Source: Crotophaga sulcirostris
Lineage: Eukaryota; Chordata; Aves; Cuculiformes; Crotophagidae
Direction of reading: 5' to 3'
DNA: 64,000 nucleotides
NCBI GenBank assembly: GCA_013397455.1
Contig: VYZB01000218.1
Location: 725,278 to 789,277, forward strand
Shown: positions 24,201 to 36,959 of the stretch, piece after piece
Layout of the letters: each line of letters opens with the position of its first letter
How positions within the stretch are numbered: the stretch's first letter is position 1
Position numbers and translations under genes: made by a program
Notes under the pieces: model-generated
What the model saw: only the letters and a program-made list of their open reading frames with translations
Told to the model about the DNA's origin: nothing
Databases searched by the model: none

Positions 24201-26695
24201 TTGAGGTTTATGAAATCATATGGAAGAGTTTTCTGCGGGAGAATTACACTCTATGATTTTCTGCAAATATTTGTTTCAAATATCGTGAGCTGGCATTTTT
24301 CTCATTTCTGCTTAGTTTTCTAGTAATATATTCTAAGTCCTTAAATAGTGTAAGATTCTGGTCAAGGTTTTTACTAAAATGCAGTGCAGAAGACAGCTTT
24401 GCACTGAAGTAGCACCAATTTTGCAACAAATCTGGATTTCTCTCTTTAAACAGTAGAACAGATAAATGCATTGAATGGAAAATAACTGAGAAACTTCCAA
24501 ACCTTATATATGATGAATGTGAAGCATAAGAGTTATTTTAGCATCCCAATTTCCAAATTTTACTATTTACACAATTAAACCTTAGGCTAATGTTACTAGA
24601 ATGCTGACCATAATAATTACAGAGTTGTACTACTGGTGAATCAATGAGTTGTACTAATTCATTTACCAGAAGGTACTCTTTCATCGAAAGAGGGCTGCAT
24701 CTTACCTTTAAGAAAAGAAGAGATATTAATATTGCTAGTTTAATCAGCCTAACGGTGATTAAAAATCTCTTTTCAAGGTTTGGTTGAGCGGATCTGTGTA
24801 TAGATGATATAGTTGAAGACTAAAATTTGTGAGAACATAAGTAATCTACACATACGAAGCTGACTAGCTATCACTAGAACAGAGCATCTGGTATTTTCTG
24901 TTGTTCTCATGTTGGAACAAACCAAAACTAGACTGCCATGTTTCACTGCACACTGTAATGTCATAACCTTGAGAAATATGCAAGGACTCAGCGAATCAAT
25001 CAACAAAATTATACTCTCCTTTTAATATAACTCACTCTCCTCCCTGACGAGAGCAGAAGAGGGACAGTCTGGATTAGTGTTTAATCACTAGGTTCTCTGA
25101 CTTGGTCTTGAAATGTCAGCTCTTAATCTCCCTTACCTTGAAAAATGAAGATATTGGGATTTGATGTAATAGCTTTGTTTGAGAGGTATAGTCCTTCTGT
25201 CAATATTCGCGTTATAGAGAGGCTTGCTCATAACCCAGAGTGCCATGCATTTCCATTGCCCTGGCAGCAGGTTCCATTTCATGTGACTCAACGGCAAATT
25301 CAGAAGTCTTCTCTGTGCTTTTTCTTCGGCTGTAAACACAAAATTTTTCCACCATTTAATTTAAAACTGGGTTTCAAAAAAAGTATAGCAATAAACGACT
25401 ATTTGGGACAGTGGGTATACTTAGGAAAACTGCATGAAGGAGTTATTAATGATGTCTGTGCTAAAAGTTGTCAAATCATAGAGGTGAATTAAAACTCATA
25501 TTTTTAAGGTAATATTAAAAAAAGTACCCAAGCATTTTCCTCTCTGCCCCAACAGATCTTAGTATAGAGGGGGCAGTTAAGTACTTGATTTCATGGAGAT
25601 GGTAGTTACATAAGAAAAGGTAGATCTGCCAATCTCTCATGGCTTTTCTGTGAGCTCTGTAGTGAAAGTGGGAAAGACAGTTGTAAAATGTGTAAGTTGG
25701 TATATTAGAGGATTTTTCTTCACATCAAAAGAGAAAACAGTGGTTTCATGCATTCTGAATCCAAATACTAGTGCCTCTGGCTGTTTTATAACTGGCTTAT
25801 ATTGCAGTAATTTCTAAAAATAATTTATTAAAGCTCATCTGCAGTCTTGCTGGTCATTCTGTCACAGTGAACTTTTCAGGTTGGAAAAATGGCAGCAAAT
25901 ATAGATCACTAATTTTTCATTTGATAGCTTGGATCAGAGCTGGTGTTGTAGTGACTATGTATCGCTAAGGAGGACGTATGAATCAATCCTGTTTCTCGTA
26001 AGTTCAAGCTATAATAAACCTTTGTCTCCAACTGTACTATTTCTAATTATCGGAAGTGTTTTAAAGTATAATGGTTGTTAAAAGAGTGAGTGTCGTAGCC
26101 AAAGTCAAGTCACTGGAGTCAAGGAAAGGTTCACGGATTATGTCCACAGTGCAAGTAGCTTTGTGGGCATCTAACACAACCATGGTCCTTTAGACATCCA
26201 TGCTGGAAGACTGCCAGTGTGCCCTGCTGCTGCCTTCTCTCCTTTGCACTTTGCTTTTCTCCCAGGGAACTGGAGTATGGGATTAAATGTGGAGATAAGG
26301 TGCATAGTATTTTGTTCAACTAGATCTTCTGGATCCGAAGTGCCTTCAAATCTCTTTGCATGAATTTATCATTAGTGATTTTGGCAGACTTTGTGGACAA
26401 CTGTGGACCAGCATTGAAGGTAAGGTCTGAGCAACCAACATGAAATTAGTGTAGGTAATGCAAAAAAAATTATTTTGCATAATAGTTATTAGCAAACAGT
26501 ATCGCCTGCATCTTACTTTCTATGGTATTACAAAAATATTTTTCAAAGTTGAATCTTCTTGATGTATTTCTCATTCTGTTTGCACTCAGGTAAACAGTTT
26601 TGAAATTATTTCAGATCAGCTTTTAAATTTTTGTCATATGCTGATGGCAACAATGGCTTCAGATACCACATCTAAAAATCCCACACCTACTTCAT
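21205..26695. other. Unique non-coding DNA
   Basis: No recognised gene or repeat. There is a direct duplication of TGTCCAGTATACAG (23451-23464 and 23470-23483, period 19). Open frames reach 115 codons (25145-25492) without domains. A weak exon-like segment at about 26385-26416 (acceptor GGCAG, donor AAG/GTAAGG) was noted but not called. Confidence 0.5.
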
Positions 26696-26699
26696 CCAG

Positions 26700-27265
26700 A
26701 GTTCATCCATGTTTCTGGATCTGGTCAACCAGTTGTTCCCAGGGCCCATGGGTCCTTCTGTGCAGTGCTGCATCCTATCCTGTTGTTCCCAACCTGTACT
26801 GATGCTTGGGATTATTCCTCATCAGATGCAGGATTTTGCATTTGTCCTTGTTGATTTTCATGACACTCCTCCCAGTCCAATTCTCCAGCCTGTCCACGTC
26901 CAACTGAGTGACAGCATGTCCAACTGGCACATTAATCACTTGTCCCAGTTTTGTATCATCTGCAAGCTTGTTGGGGGTGCACCCTGTCCAAACATCCAGG
27001 TCATTAATGAAGATATTAGACAATATTTGCCCTAGTAGTGCACCCTGGGATATTCTATCTACAGAAGTGTGTACAAGGCACTAAGCACACTGAGGATGAC
27101 CTCTGTTTCACCATACATTTTCCTCAAGTCTGTAATACAGTTTTGGTTATACTGAGACAAAGTCTAATCATAACTTCCCTAAAATCATCTATCTCTGTCA
27201 CTACAGTGTTGTTATGTCATGTGCCAGGGATGTTAACTGCATATTTCCCATATATTTGTATCCAA
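26700..27265 (-). mobile_element. CR1 LINE fragment (reverse transcriptase palm)
   Basis: The minus-strand frame at 27023-26775 reads SNIFINDLDVW then KLADDTKLGQ then LENWTGRSVMKINKDKCK and LHLMRNNPKHQYRLG. These are the block with the catalytic F/YADD box (here LADD, both aspartates kept) and the following blocks of CR1 ORF2. Matching antisense sequence continues to about 27265, including TCATAACTTCCCTAAA near 27169. The 3' end with the ORF2 C-terminus and UTR is absent. Frameshifts outside this segment disable it. Confidence 0.8.
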
Positions 27266-27269
27266 CCTA

Positions 27270-30200
27270 ATGCAACTGAATCCCAGCTAATTTTATATTT
27301 ACTTATTTTTTTTAAACACAGGTGTAATTGTCAGTTCTCAAGACAGAAAATAAATTTGACCTAGTAGACTGAAAAGACTATTTTCTTTGCATGAATGACA
27401 GAAAGCCCCCCTTGTAAGATTTGTGGGGTGAAGTAATACCTGTTTATGGACTGTCTGGAAAAAATATAGAGAAGGTATGCAAGCCTCTTGCAGATCTGAA
27501 GTGGAGGTTGGGTGATGGAACAGTTAATATTGACCTTCGAAGGTAAACACATGCTGAGAACAATTGCTCTGACTGTAATTGCACAAAGTCAATCAGTTAA
27601 GGAAAAGTTAGCTGTAACGCAGAGGGGCAAGAGGAAAGAAGTGAAGTTGTTAGAGCTCAGATCACATACACTGAACCAATAATTTCAGTATATCATATGT
27701 GAGATGCTTCTGCCAATTGAGAAAGTATCATTGATTTTACCCACACTGAGTAATGGCAGAAATGAGAGGAAGCACCATAAATCTCTTCCAAATACTGTAA
27801 GCGAGCTCTGTTCATCACCTTTTTCTCCACTCTCCATCAAAGCAGGTAGGGCAAGAGTCCTCAAAGGAGCAAAATGTGGGGCAGGAGAACTAACAGAAAC
27901 AGTGCTAGGAAAAGGTGAGAGGGAGTTGGGTAGTTTGTCTACAAAAAAAGGATGTGATGCCCTACACAACTGCAAACAAATTGCAGGTGTTAAATAAGTG
28001 AAAAGTGGACTTCTTGGTGGATGCTGGCAGCAACTTTTTCCTTGCACCATTCCCTTTGCTTCATGGTGACTCTGTATGAGCAGTAAGAGGGAATCAGAAA
28101 TGCTGCTTGCACTTGTCTGCTCAGTGGGGATCACATTGACCCTCAGTTTCAAGGGAGAAAAAGCTGGAGAATATTCGCTGCCTGTTGATAGCCATCTGGG
28201 GTGTGAAATGCTGTGGGCAAGGAGTGATGGGGCTGAGGACACACCTTTAGAGAGTTCTGGCCTTCTGGTTGTCTCTGAAAGGAGCTTCCTTTACTACAGC
28301 AGTGATTGCTTTGCAACCACCCTGTGACTCAAATTTCTGGGATAAAACATACTGCAAAGGGAGTAGAGTCTTTCGAATCTTCTTTGATAACTGATAAGAG
28401 AGTGAAAAGTGAGAGAGAAGTACCTCAGGTATGTAGACTGGCCCTCAAAGCATAATCTGCAGGTTAACAGTGGAGAATATTTCAGTGCATTATTTCTCCT
28501 GTGCTGTCTCTCCTTTGACCAGGTTTGTTCTCCATCAGCATGTTCTCTGCAACACTTTTCTTCATCATGGCTTCTCTGTTGTGTAGGACTGGAGCTGGGA
28601 TGCGCTTTGTAACAAATTGGTTTCCACGTGGATCGCCCAGTGCTGGTGTGGTCTCACCTCACAGCTGTTCTCAGATGCCCGATACTTCCCAGGTCTTCTT
28701 GCTCAGAGAAAGGGCCAACTTTTCTCACCACAAGTGGATTTACTTGCTCTTCCCCAGAGATTTCTCCTCTTGATTGTTGATCTTTAGTGACTTCCACTGA
28801 CCTTATGCTGGCAAAAGTTCTGTGGAGCATTTCTTCAACTGTTTGTTTTTTTTTTTCTTCAAATAAAATAATCTGGTGTGATATATAAGAAAGTGAAAAT
28901 TCTGCTTCCTTTTTTGGTTCCTCATAAAGGTAGTTAGACACTTGTTTAAATATCACTGCAATTTATATTGCACATATGTATGGAACACTTAAGTGTTCAG
29001 TCCTTTCTTGCAATCAAATAGTCTCATGATGAGAAGAGGTAGCAGCATCATGTAGGTGAGGGAGGGGGAGAAAGGGTAGAAATAGTTTCAGTGTTTAGAA
29101 CAGGAACCTTAGGGTTACACAAAATGGGCACAGTAATAATTGTGATAGCAGCCGAGAGACAAAGGAGAGATGAAAAGACAGAGTACTGGGAAAATAAAGC
29201 AGACAAATCTGTAAGAAAGGGGAGGGACATTTACCCATACCTGAAACATCCCATTCGTTGCTCCTTCTTTCTTTAAATATGATTTTATCAGTGGCCACTT
29301 ACATCCTTTGATGTTAATCTCAGACAAATAGGCAGAAAAAGCTCAACACGCACACATATTAAAACTGCTGTGAGAAGGAAGATCATCCTACCCCATTTTC
29401 ATACCTTTCTTCACAAAGGAGGCCTTTAGCAGATGGGAAGAAGATGCCAGAAAGGGTATGCCATGGCAAAAAATTTCCACTGGCAACATGAGGACATCAG
29501 ATGAGGTCTCTACGCTTGTGCTGGAAAAAAACTGCCGAGCCTGCACGCCCTGTCAAAGCTTAGCTGAGTGTGGTGCAGACAGAAAGACAGCTCCCAAGCA
29601 CTGGCAGAGGCTCTCAAGGATAGAGATGCAAGTTGCCTGAGCATCTTTACACCCAAATAAGATGAAATTGTCCTGAGCAAGCTCTGTGTGGAAGTACTAG
29701 GGTGCCTCTCTCCCTGACACAAATCTGAGAACAGCATTATACGTATGAGAATATCGGAGGCAGAATCTAGGACGATGGCAGGCAGGTGCTAACAATTACA
29801 CTCCAGGGGACCCTTCCTGGTGGTTCTGGGCATCCACCATGAGACCACCTCAGCTCAGCAGTTCCTCTGCTTGCCTTAGAAGAAAACAAAAAGTGTGGCC
29901 AAGTGATATTACAGCACGCCAACTGATGTTCCAACTGCTGCTAATACCAATTGAGTGGCTGAAACAACTTAAAATATGAGGAGTTAGAGAGCTCAGAGTA
30001 AATACTCTCCAAATCCTATTGTTTAAAAGCTGATATAAGGGGGTTTACTGACATAAGTATTAAAATAGATTTGTTCATATGAACACATCTGTGAAGGATC
30101 AGGTCTAACACAATGTTTTGAGGCTTTTTTCAGTTTATAAGATTTTTATTGTGGTATTCCATACTATTACTTCTTTCTAGACAGGTTTTATATATAAAAA

Positions 30201-31930
30201 TTTACTTATACTTTTTTTTCATAATTTTTTTTCATCTCTTATTGTATCATTGTTAACTTCTGCATTTGATTCAAATTGATGACAATTTTTTTACTTGTAA
30301 TTCATTTCATTGACTATACGGGAATGAGCTGCAAAAATCTCTCATGCTTAATTTCCTCTTACATCAGTAAATGTTCTTTCCTTTTGATCACTCAAATAAG
30401 TTGTATTTTCTTCCTTGCTTTTAACTTTTTCTTTTGTAAATTTTTCTGACCTTCATGCAATCCTTCATCCAAATTCTGTTCTCATAATCAGGTAATACAA
30501 CCACAAGCTTTAAGTTTCTTCCTGGCTTTATCCTTTCTTGCATATGATGGATGAGTTCCATTTAAGCTATAACCACTAATTCTCCGTTCAGGTCCATTCA
30601 CTGGACATAATGGGGAGTCTTGCTGTGGCTAAGGAAACGGAGATAGAAGGGAATGAGGGAAGTTGAAAAGAACAACTGTAGTAAAGGGTTTGGCAAACTT
30701 TTTTTTCACAGGAAAATGATTGTGATCTGTTCGCTTTCTCCTGCGAAAGAATCATCTGGAAGTGGACTTTGCCACAGCTCTTGCTCAGACTCTGAGTTGC
30801 CTTTGAATTAGTTGCTATGACTCTCAGCCTTATTATTCACGTGTACTGTGTCACTGATAAAATCACGTGTTATACCTGCACCTTTGTTCAAAGGCTCATT
30901 AAACCCACAAAGGGCTTTTAAGATGGATGTGTATGTTTCCAGTGTGCCTACACGTATTTGTATAAACCTCTGTTTGCAAGTTCATGTCCAGAGAATGTAA
31001 GAAGCCCTATCTTCCAAAATTTTTGCTCACAATTTGCCATGCAGCACCCTTTCAAAAGCATAAAAAAAGAAAGAGAACAGTTTTTGAATGAACATTTACA
31101 AATATTGCTCTGCAATATTTGCCCATTTAAAGTGTTTATAGAAGTATGATACACAATACATAGATATTTATGTACAAATGATGCAAACATTGCTTAATAA
31201 AGACTCCAGGTAGCACAGCACAATATGAATATTGTATCTGATGCAGCTGAATCCGGGTGTTTAAATCATTGCGATTAATTGGCTTTTGGCAAATTAATTG
31301 ATGGTCTCAGACTTGCTCCTGCTGGACAGTTATCACCAACATATGAATAAAATCATTATCCTATTTCTTTACAAGCTCAGGAGAGTGATAATGAACAGGA
31401 TAGTTGAAGTGGCTGAACTACACCTTGTCTTCAAAACAAGGTGGCAGCTAATTAGCAGGATGCTGTGGTGTAAGTTTTATTCCCACTGTCCTTGCATGGC
31501 TTCTTCAGGGTGAAAAATAGAACTACTAAGGTCTCTGAAACTTTCTTGTAAGCGGAATTACAAACACAAAAGCTCCAGGCAAGTTCCTGTAATTCCTGTA
31601 TCAAGTTGCTGGTTTTACTGTCAGAATTTTATGCAAAATGCTTTCTAAAATCTTTACTAATGACTGGAAAATGAATCCTCACCTAAAAGCAACTTGACCT
31701 TTGAAAGACAGTGAGATGGTTAAACAAAATATGCAAGAAAACAGCATTAGTTAAACAGCTTCTTTGTGGGGGGTAGGGAGGGGGTGCTAAGATAAGATAT
31801 TTTTCATCAGCTCAAAATTGTTTAAGATAAGTTTTTTCTACAAAAAACAGTTCAGCTATTTTCAGTACCTAAAACCAGAGATATATATTATACAACTCAA
31901 AAGTCAGGAGATGCTTTTAGACATCATATA
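27270..31930. other. Unique non-coding DNA
   Basis: No repeat family or gene recognised. It contains the longest open frame of the window (185 codons, minus strand, 28242-27685), which is serine/leucine/proline-rich with no domain. There are AT-rich stretches around 30.1-30.5 kb, a possible conserved non-coding block near 31.22-31.31 kb and a G-rich run at 31768-31784. Confidence 0.45.
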
Positions 31931-31934
31931 CTCA

Positions 31935-32360
31935 TGATACATATTAGCCACTTGGAAGGCAGGATCTAGATCTATCGTTCTTGACCATTGTTTGTCTAAC
32001 CTACTCTTGAAACTCTCTGGCGATGGAGATATCATTTATTCATCTAACAGTACATCCCAGTGTTTAATTAACCTCGCTTTTCTCATTTTTCCTCATGTCT
32101 GCCTTGACTCTTCTATGCAACAGTTTAAGCTACCTTGTACTACTGACTACGTATTTGGGAATCAGTTCATTCCTTCTTCTTTGCACCAGCTATTCATATA
32201 CTTTCATATTTTTCTCATACACATTGTTCAACATTCTCTTCCTAGAGCCAGGGAATCAGACTTTGTTCAGTTTTTCCTTGAAGGTCATATTTTCTAGACT
32301 TCTGAAGGTTTTTGCTGCGTTACTCTGGATTCTGCCCTTAAAACTTTCCTAAAGTTAATT
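31935..32360 (-). mobile_element. Ancient CR1-like LINE 3' fragment
   Basis: On the plus strand the order of phrases follows the antisense 3' part of old CR1 families: CCACTTGGAAGGCAGGATCT, GAAACTCTCTGGCGATGGAG, CATCCCAGTGTTTAATTAAC, TTTCCTTGAAGGTCATATTT and GCGTTACTCTGGATTCTG. The last corresponds to the antisense of the ORF2 ERVQ/ARLL-type region. It is highly diverged with no open frame, and the boundaries are approximate. Confidence 0.6.
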
Positions 32361-35255
32361 TATATGATAACCACTGCTTCCTTTTTTACCCACCAAAATC
32401 TTGTCCTGTGATAGCATGTTTGATTTTTTTGACAAGATTTATCCTTGACAAACTCATTGCCTCAGGCATAACCCACACACTTATTCCTTACAGTGCAAGA
32501 GATAGCTCTTCAGCTCTTTCCTCTCTAAAGTATAAACCAGATGTGAAGATTGTTGTTAAATCATAATGATTAATATTTTTTTAATCATTATTATTATGTC
32601 AGTCTTCAAGGAACTGAGAAAATGAGAATACAGAATGGGATACAGGGTTTAAACATTCTTCTGAGATAAGCCAATAAACCAATCAGCTCAAGTATATACT
32701 ATGCATGTCATTCAAGCCTGTAAGAATTACTGAATACTTATCTGTCTCTGCTGAGGTTTTCTTAGAAGAGACAGTAGTTGTACCATGAGACACAAAGGAT
32801 CTGAGTATCTGTGTCAAGCAAAGGTCAAACAGAACTCACTTCTGGCTAGGCACTGCAAGGCAAGAGGTTACTGCTATCCCAGTGGCCCTTTCCTTGGCAT
32901 GATACTGATTGATCATCAGATAGCCAGTGGGGATCAGCAACAGTGTCGAACCACGTAACCAGATATTAATAAATAATAGAACAATGAAATAAATTGGTCT
33001 TATTCATAATATCTCCTGAATTACCCAGGAAATCATAGTACAAGTGAAATAAGAATTATCCAAGAATCCTGACAATTTAAGTTTCATATAGTAGTTTCCC
33101 CTCCAATGATTGTTTTCCCATTGGGACACTGTCCTCATGGGTTATTACAAAACCACCTATCTTGCTTTTTATAGTGTTTCTACTACCCACACATTTTCAT
33201 AGCCTTCTCCCCATATGTCTCTTCTGAGAACGTGAGCAGGAAAAATACAGCAACAATAAAGCTAGCAAGACTTCCTTCTCCCACATGAAAAACAAAAAAT
33301 AACAACAGATGTAGAAGATCCCTCTCACTTCCCTGCAGAATAAAACCAACAAACATGAAGTTGCACAATGGGTTGCTCTCCTCAGTTCCTCTTAAGAAAA
33401 TAAAATACACAAAACGTTAGTAATGAAGTTCTGTTTTGCTGCTTAATACATTTTCAAAAACATGTTATTGTTGCTAAGAATCATATAGAATAAAAGTAAT
33501 ATGACAATAAACAACCCTTATGGGGTTTGGCACAATTTCATCCTTGAGAAGTTTCCTTCAGGGGGGTCCCAAGCAGACATTCACGCAAAGAACAGGAATG
33601 CTGGAGATAGAATATCACATTTGTTGCAGAGATTATACCCTGTGCAGCACTACTGGCAAGGAGTCACAAAGAGGGAAATATGCAGTGAAAATGTGGAATT
33701 TTTTGTGGGATTTAGGGGAAGAGGGAATTGAGGTGTTACTTCATCCTTCCTCTGGATGCACATTGGCTGGCAATATATTTCTGCAGAGTAGTAATGTCAG
33801 GTTCTGAGATTTGCCTATGCAGGTAGAAGACTGGCTTGATGTAGAAATAAGGTTTTTGCTGCAGAGATGAAATGAGGCCCCTGTAATCCTTATCACCCTT
33901 TTCACCAGACCACCGCTAGATTAATTCTGATATCTTTTGCTGACAGGTTTACAAATTACCTCATTAATTCCTGTGAGTTTGCATTCTTCCACTCACTGTG
34001 TGAGAAAAATAAGCGAAAAGCAAAGACAAAAGACACAGCATGCAGGAATTCCCACATTATTTGTGAAGCAACACAATGGTATGGTATAAAGAATTTATGC
34101 AAAAGCAACAATAAAAATCTTGTTCAAAATAGTTATGTTAGATATATTTCAGACAAAGAAAGGAGTATCTGGTTTGATTAATTAGTGGAAATATATATTG
34201 ACCAGTCTTATAATTGCATGTAGCTGGAGTCCATACGTTTAAACCTACAGGAACTCTATGCATAATGTGCTACTGCTAAGCTACCATTGAAATATTTTCT
34301 TCTTTTTTGCAATTGTCTTACAGTTATGTTTGTACTGACAAAGTCCAGTTTTATATGAACAAATACTGTTGTAAACAATGTGCAGCATAGAAATGTACAT
34401 TAAAATGCAAACAATATCAAGGTGAAAAATTAGCCTTTTCCCTTATAGAAATATTTAAATGCTATGTATTTATGGACTATCTGCTAATGTTGTCACTTCT
34501 AGGTGAGCAAACCTGTTTTTGGGAAGGCGATGCTGCACATCCATTTTTAAATCTAGAAGCAAAGCAAGATTTCATCATCTTATATCCCATGTTTGTGGGA
34601 GTTAGTTTTGAGTCATATGTTTTATAAAACCCATCTCCTTGTTGTCCGTGGTATGTCAAGTTTACAGTTTAGCTTGAAGACTGGTATTCTCAACAAAATA
34701 ATGTGCACAAAATCTTTGTTCAGTTTTTGTTTGATTTTCTCTGTTCTGCCAAACATGAATACTTCAAGTCCATAGTTAAGTGCCAGAAGAATTTGTTTTC
34801 TTTAGCACAGTAAGCAGCTCTTATGCACATCTGTTAGGTATTTTGGCACATTTGAAATAGAGACCAATTTTTAGAGCCTAAACATGAGGTTTTTTTGAGG
34901 TGACAGACTTAGACTCCAAGCCTTGAAAGATAAAAGAGGTGAAATAGGATAACTGGATTAAAAAAATAACTTTGTAGTCATCTTAGAAAGGTGGAAGGCA
35001 GAATTTTAGAAAGCCACTACTAACTGCACAAATTAGATAGGAATGATAGAGTAGATATTTCCACTGGGAAAGAGACTGAATAAATTACAGAAAGTATCAG
35101 ACAATATAAATGAAATAAGATGACTTATCAAGTTGTACCATGGGATTCCTGTAGGTGGAAGTTGCATGCCTAAAGGGGCAAAGCAGAATGTGACAGCCAT
35201 GTGAATGTGTGTGTAACCAGTGGTGCCAGTGACTGCGGTGAGCCGACCGCGGGGT
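32361..35255. other. Unique non-coding DNA
   Basis: No recognised gene or repeat. Open frames are at most 95 codons (33520-33807) and show no domain. Confidence 0.5.
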
Positions 35256-35261
35256 GCTGCC

Positions 35262-36345
35262 TACTGCAGAGTCATCTGGATGGGAAGGGACTTTGGAAGG
35301 TCTCTATCCTGAAGTAGGTCCACCTGTAGGATCAGACCAAGTTGCTCACAGACTTTGTCCAGCTGAGTATTTAAAACTACCAAGGATGGAGATGACACAG
35401 ACTATCAGGTACAACCTGCTCTACCTTCAAAGGTAATTGAGTATGGCCTTGCAGTGACACTGACCAGCTTCCTTCTCAATCAGGTTCCACTGGCTTGTCT
35501 ATGTCTACTGCTTCTTCCTCCTTTATCGTGGGTAAGTTTTCCTTGCTCCAGACTTTCCCACTGGTTTCAGGAGCTTGTGATTCCATTCCTCAAGGCCAAT
35601 GTTACCAGGAAAGACTGAGGCAAATAAATGGTCCTTTGTCAGCAGGGCCACTGTTCCACTCAGCAACAGGCCCGCATTTGCCCTCAACTTCCTTTTTCTG
35701 TTTATGTACCTGAAGAAGCCCTTCTTGTTGCTTTTCACATCCACCTCCAGATGGCCTTTGGCTTTCCTAATCCCATCCCTTGCACACTTAGACAGTGTCT
35801 CTGTACTTCTCTTGGATCACCTGTCCCTCTTTTCACCCGCTGTGCATATCCTGTTTGTGTTTGAGTTTAGTCAGAAGTTCCTTCCTAATCCATGCAGGCC
35901 TCCTGCCCCCTTTGCTTGATATTCTACTTGTTGGAATGGACCAGTCTTGGTCTTGGAGGTGATCCTTGAGAATCAACCAGCTCTTCTAGATCTCTCTTCT
36001 CTCCAGGGCTGTATCCCATGGGATTCTTTCAAGCATATCTCTGAACAAGGGCTGTGATCCTGCTTTTTGTCTTGTTTCCTCCTCTCAGGGTCTGGAACTC
36101 TGCCATCTCATGGTCGCTGCAGCCAAAGCTGCTCCTAACCTTCACATCCCTGACAGAGTCTTTGTTTCTAAGTGTGAGGTAAATCAGGATCTCTTTGCTT
36201 GTTGGCTTCCTGGTCACCTGTGGTTCGGATGTTATTATCGGTGTACTTCAGAAATCTCCTGGATTGTCTGCGCCACACTATGTCATCCCTGTAGAAGACA
36301 TCAGGGTCTGAAAAATGTGTTTTCTTCCAGTTATCTGAAGGACTC
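35262..36345 (-). mobile_element. CR1 LINE with large internal deletion
   Basis: Two parts of one CR1 are joined on the minus strand. At 35265-35460 is the 3' UTR and last ORF2 part (anchors TGCTCACAGACTTTGTCCAG and CCAAGGATGGAGATGACACA on the plus strand). At about 35480-36345 the sequence jumps to the region between endonuclease and reverse transcriptase, ending in the endonuclease C-terminus. The whole reverse transcriptase, roughly 1.2 kb or more, is missing at about 35460-35485. The element is preceded by a small GC-rich inverted repeat (GCGGT...ACCGC, about 35236-35252). Confidence 0.82.
35523..36217 (-). pseudogene. CR1 ORF2 remnant: endonuclease C-terminus and linker
   Basis: CR1 ORF2 encodes an endonuclease/reverse transcriptase that copies the element into new sites. 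Reading down the minus strand, 36217-36029 gives FGCSDHEMAEFQTLRGG (the SDH motif that closes the endonuclease domain) followed by NKTKSRITAL. Frameshifts interrupt the middle. 35744-35523 gives DVKSNKKGFFRYINRKRKLR then LLTKDHLFASVFPGN, the conserved linker just before the reverse transcriptase. The RT domain is deleted, so no function is possible. The endonuclease N-terminus is also absent. Confidence 0.82.
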
Positions 36346-36955
36346 CAGTTGTGTAAGTTATCCCACCACATGATAAGACTGTAGCCCTACAACAGCACAC
36401 AGACCTCCACTTCCTCCTTTTGTTCCTCATGTTGTGGGCAGTAGTGTACAGCACTTCAGAAAGGCACCTAGATGTGCTGATTTCCCAGAAATGGTATGAG
36501 ATCTTTTCCCATATGCTTGGGAAACCTTGTCAGTAGGAAAGAAGAATACACATGAGTAATACCAAATGTTCGTAACTTCCCTAGTACGTTTTAGATTCAA
36601 AAATGTTATATCACCATAAGGCAGTGGTTAGCTATTCAAGCACCATTACATACACTCTTTAGAGCACATTGTTCTGCCCATAGAAAGGTAGCTTCTGATT
36701 TAATCTTGACCAATGTACAGAGACTGTTTTAAGGTATAATTATCAAATATCTATAAAAGTGTAGCCAGATTCAATATCCTGATAAGTGAAAAAAACCCAA
36801 ATTCCCCTGACAGTAAACCCACCCAAACCTGAGAAGACTAACCAAAAAGAGTGGCTAAAAGCACAAAATCATTTCAGATAGTACAGGGACTATTTGATCA
36901 CTTTTTGTGTCAGAGTTAATGTGCATCACAAACCAATGCTTTAGGTTCAAAATAA
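36346..36955. other. Unique non-coding DNA
   Basis: No recognised gene or repeat. Confidence 0.5.
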
Positions 36956-36959
36956 GTGT

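Noticed and set aside
26385..26416. 32-nt exon-like segment (GGCAG acceptor, AAG/GTAAGG donor)
   Set aside because: The polypyrimidine tract is weak, and such pairs are expected by chance in 64 kb.
31768..31784. G-rich run as a G-quadruplex
   Set aside because: Only three separated G-runs are present; a fourth would require splitting a run with no loop.
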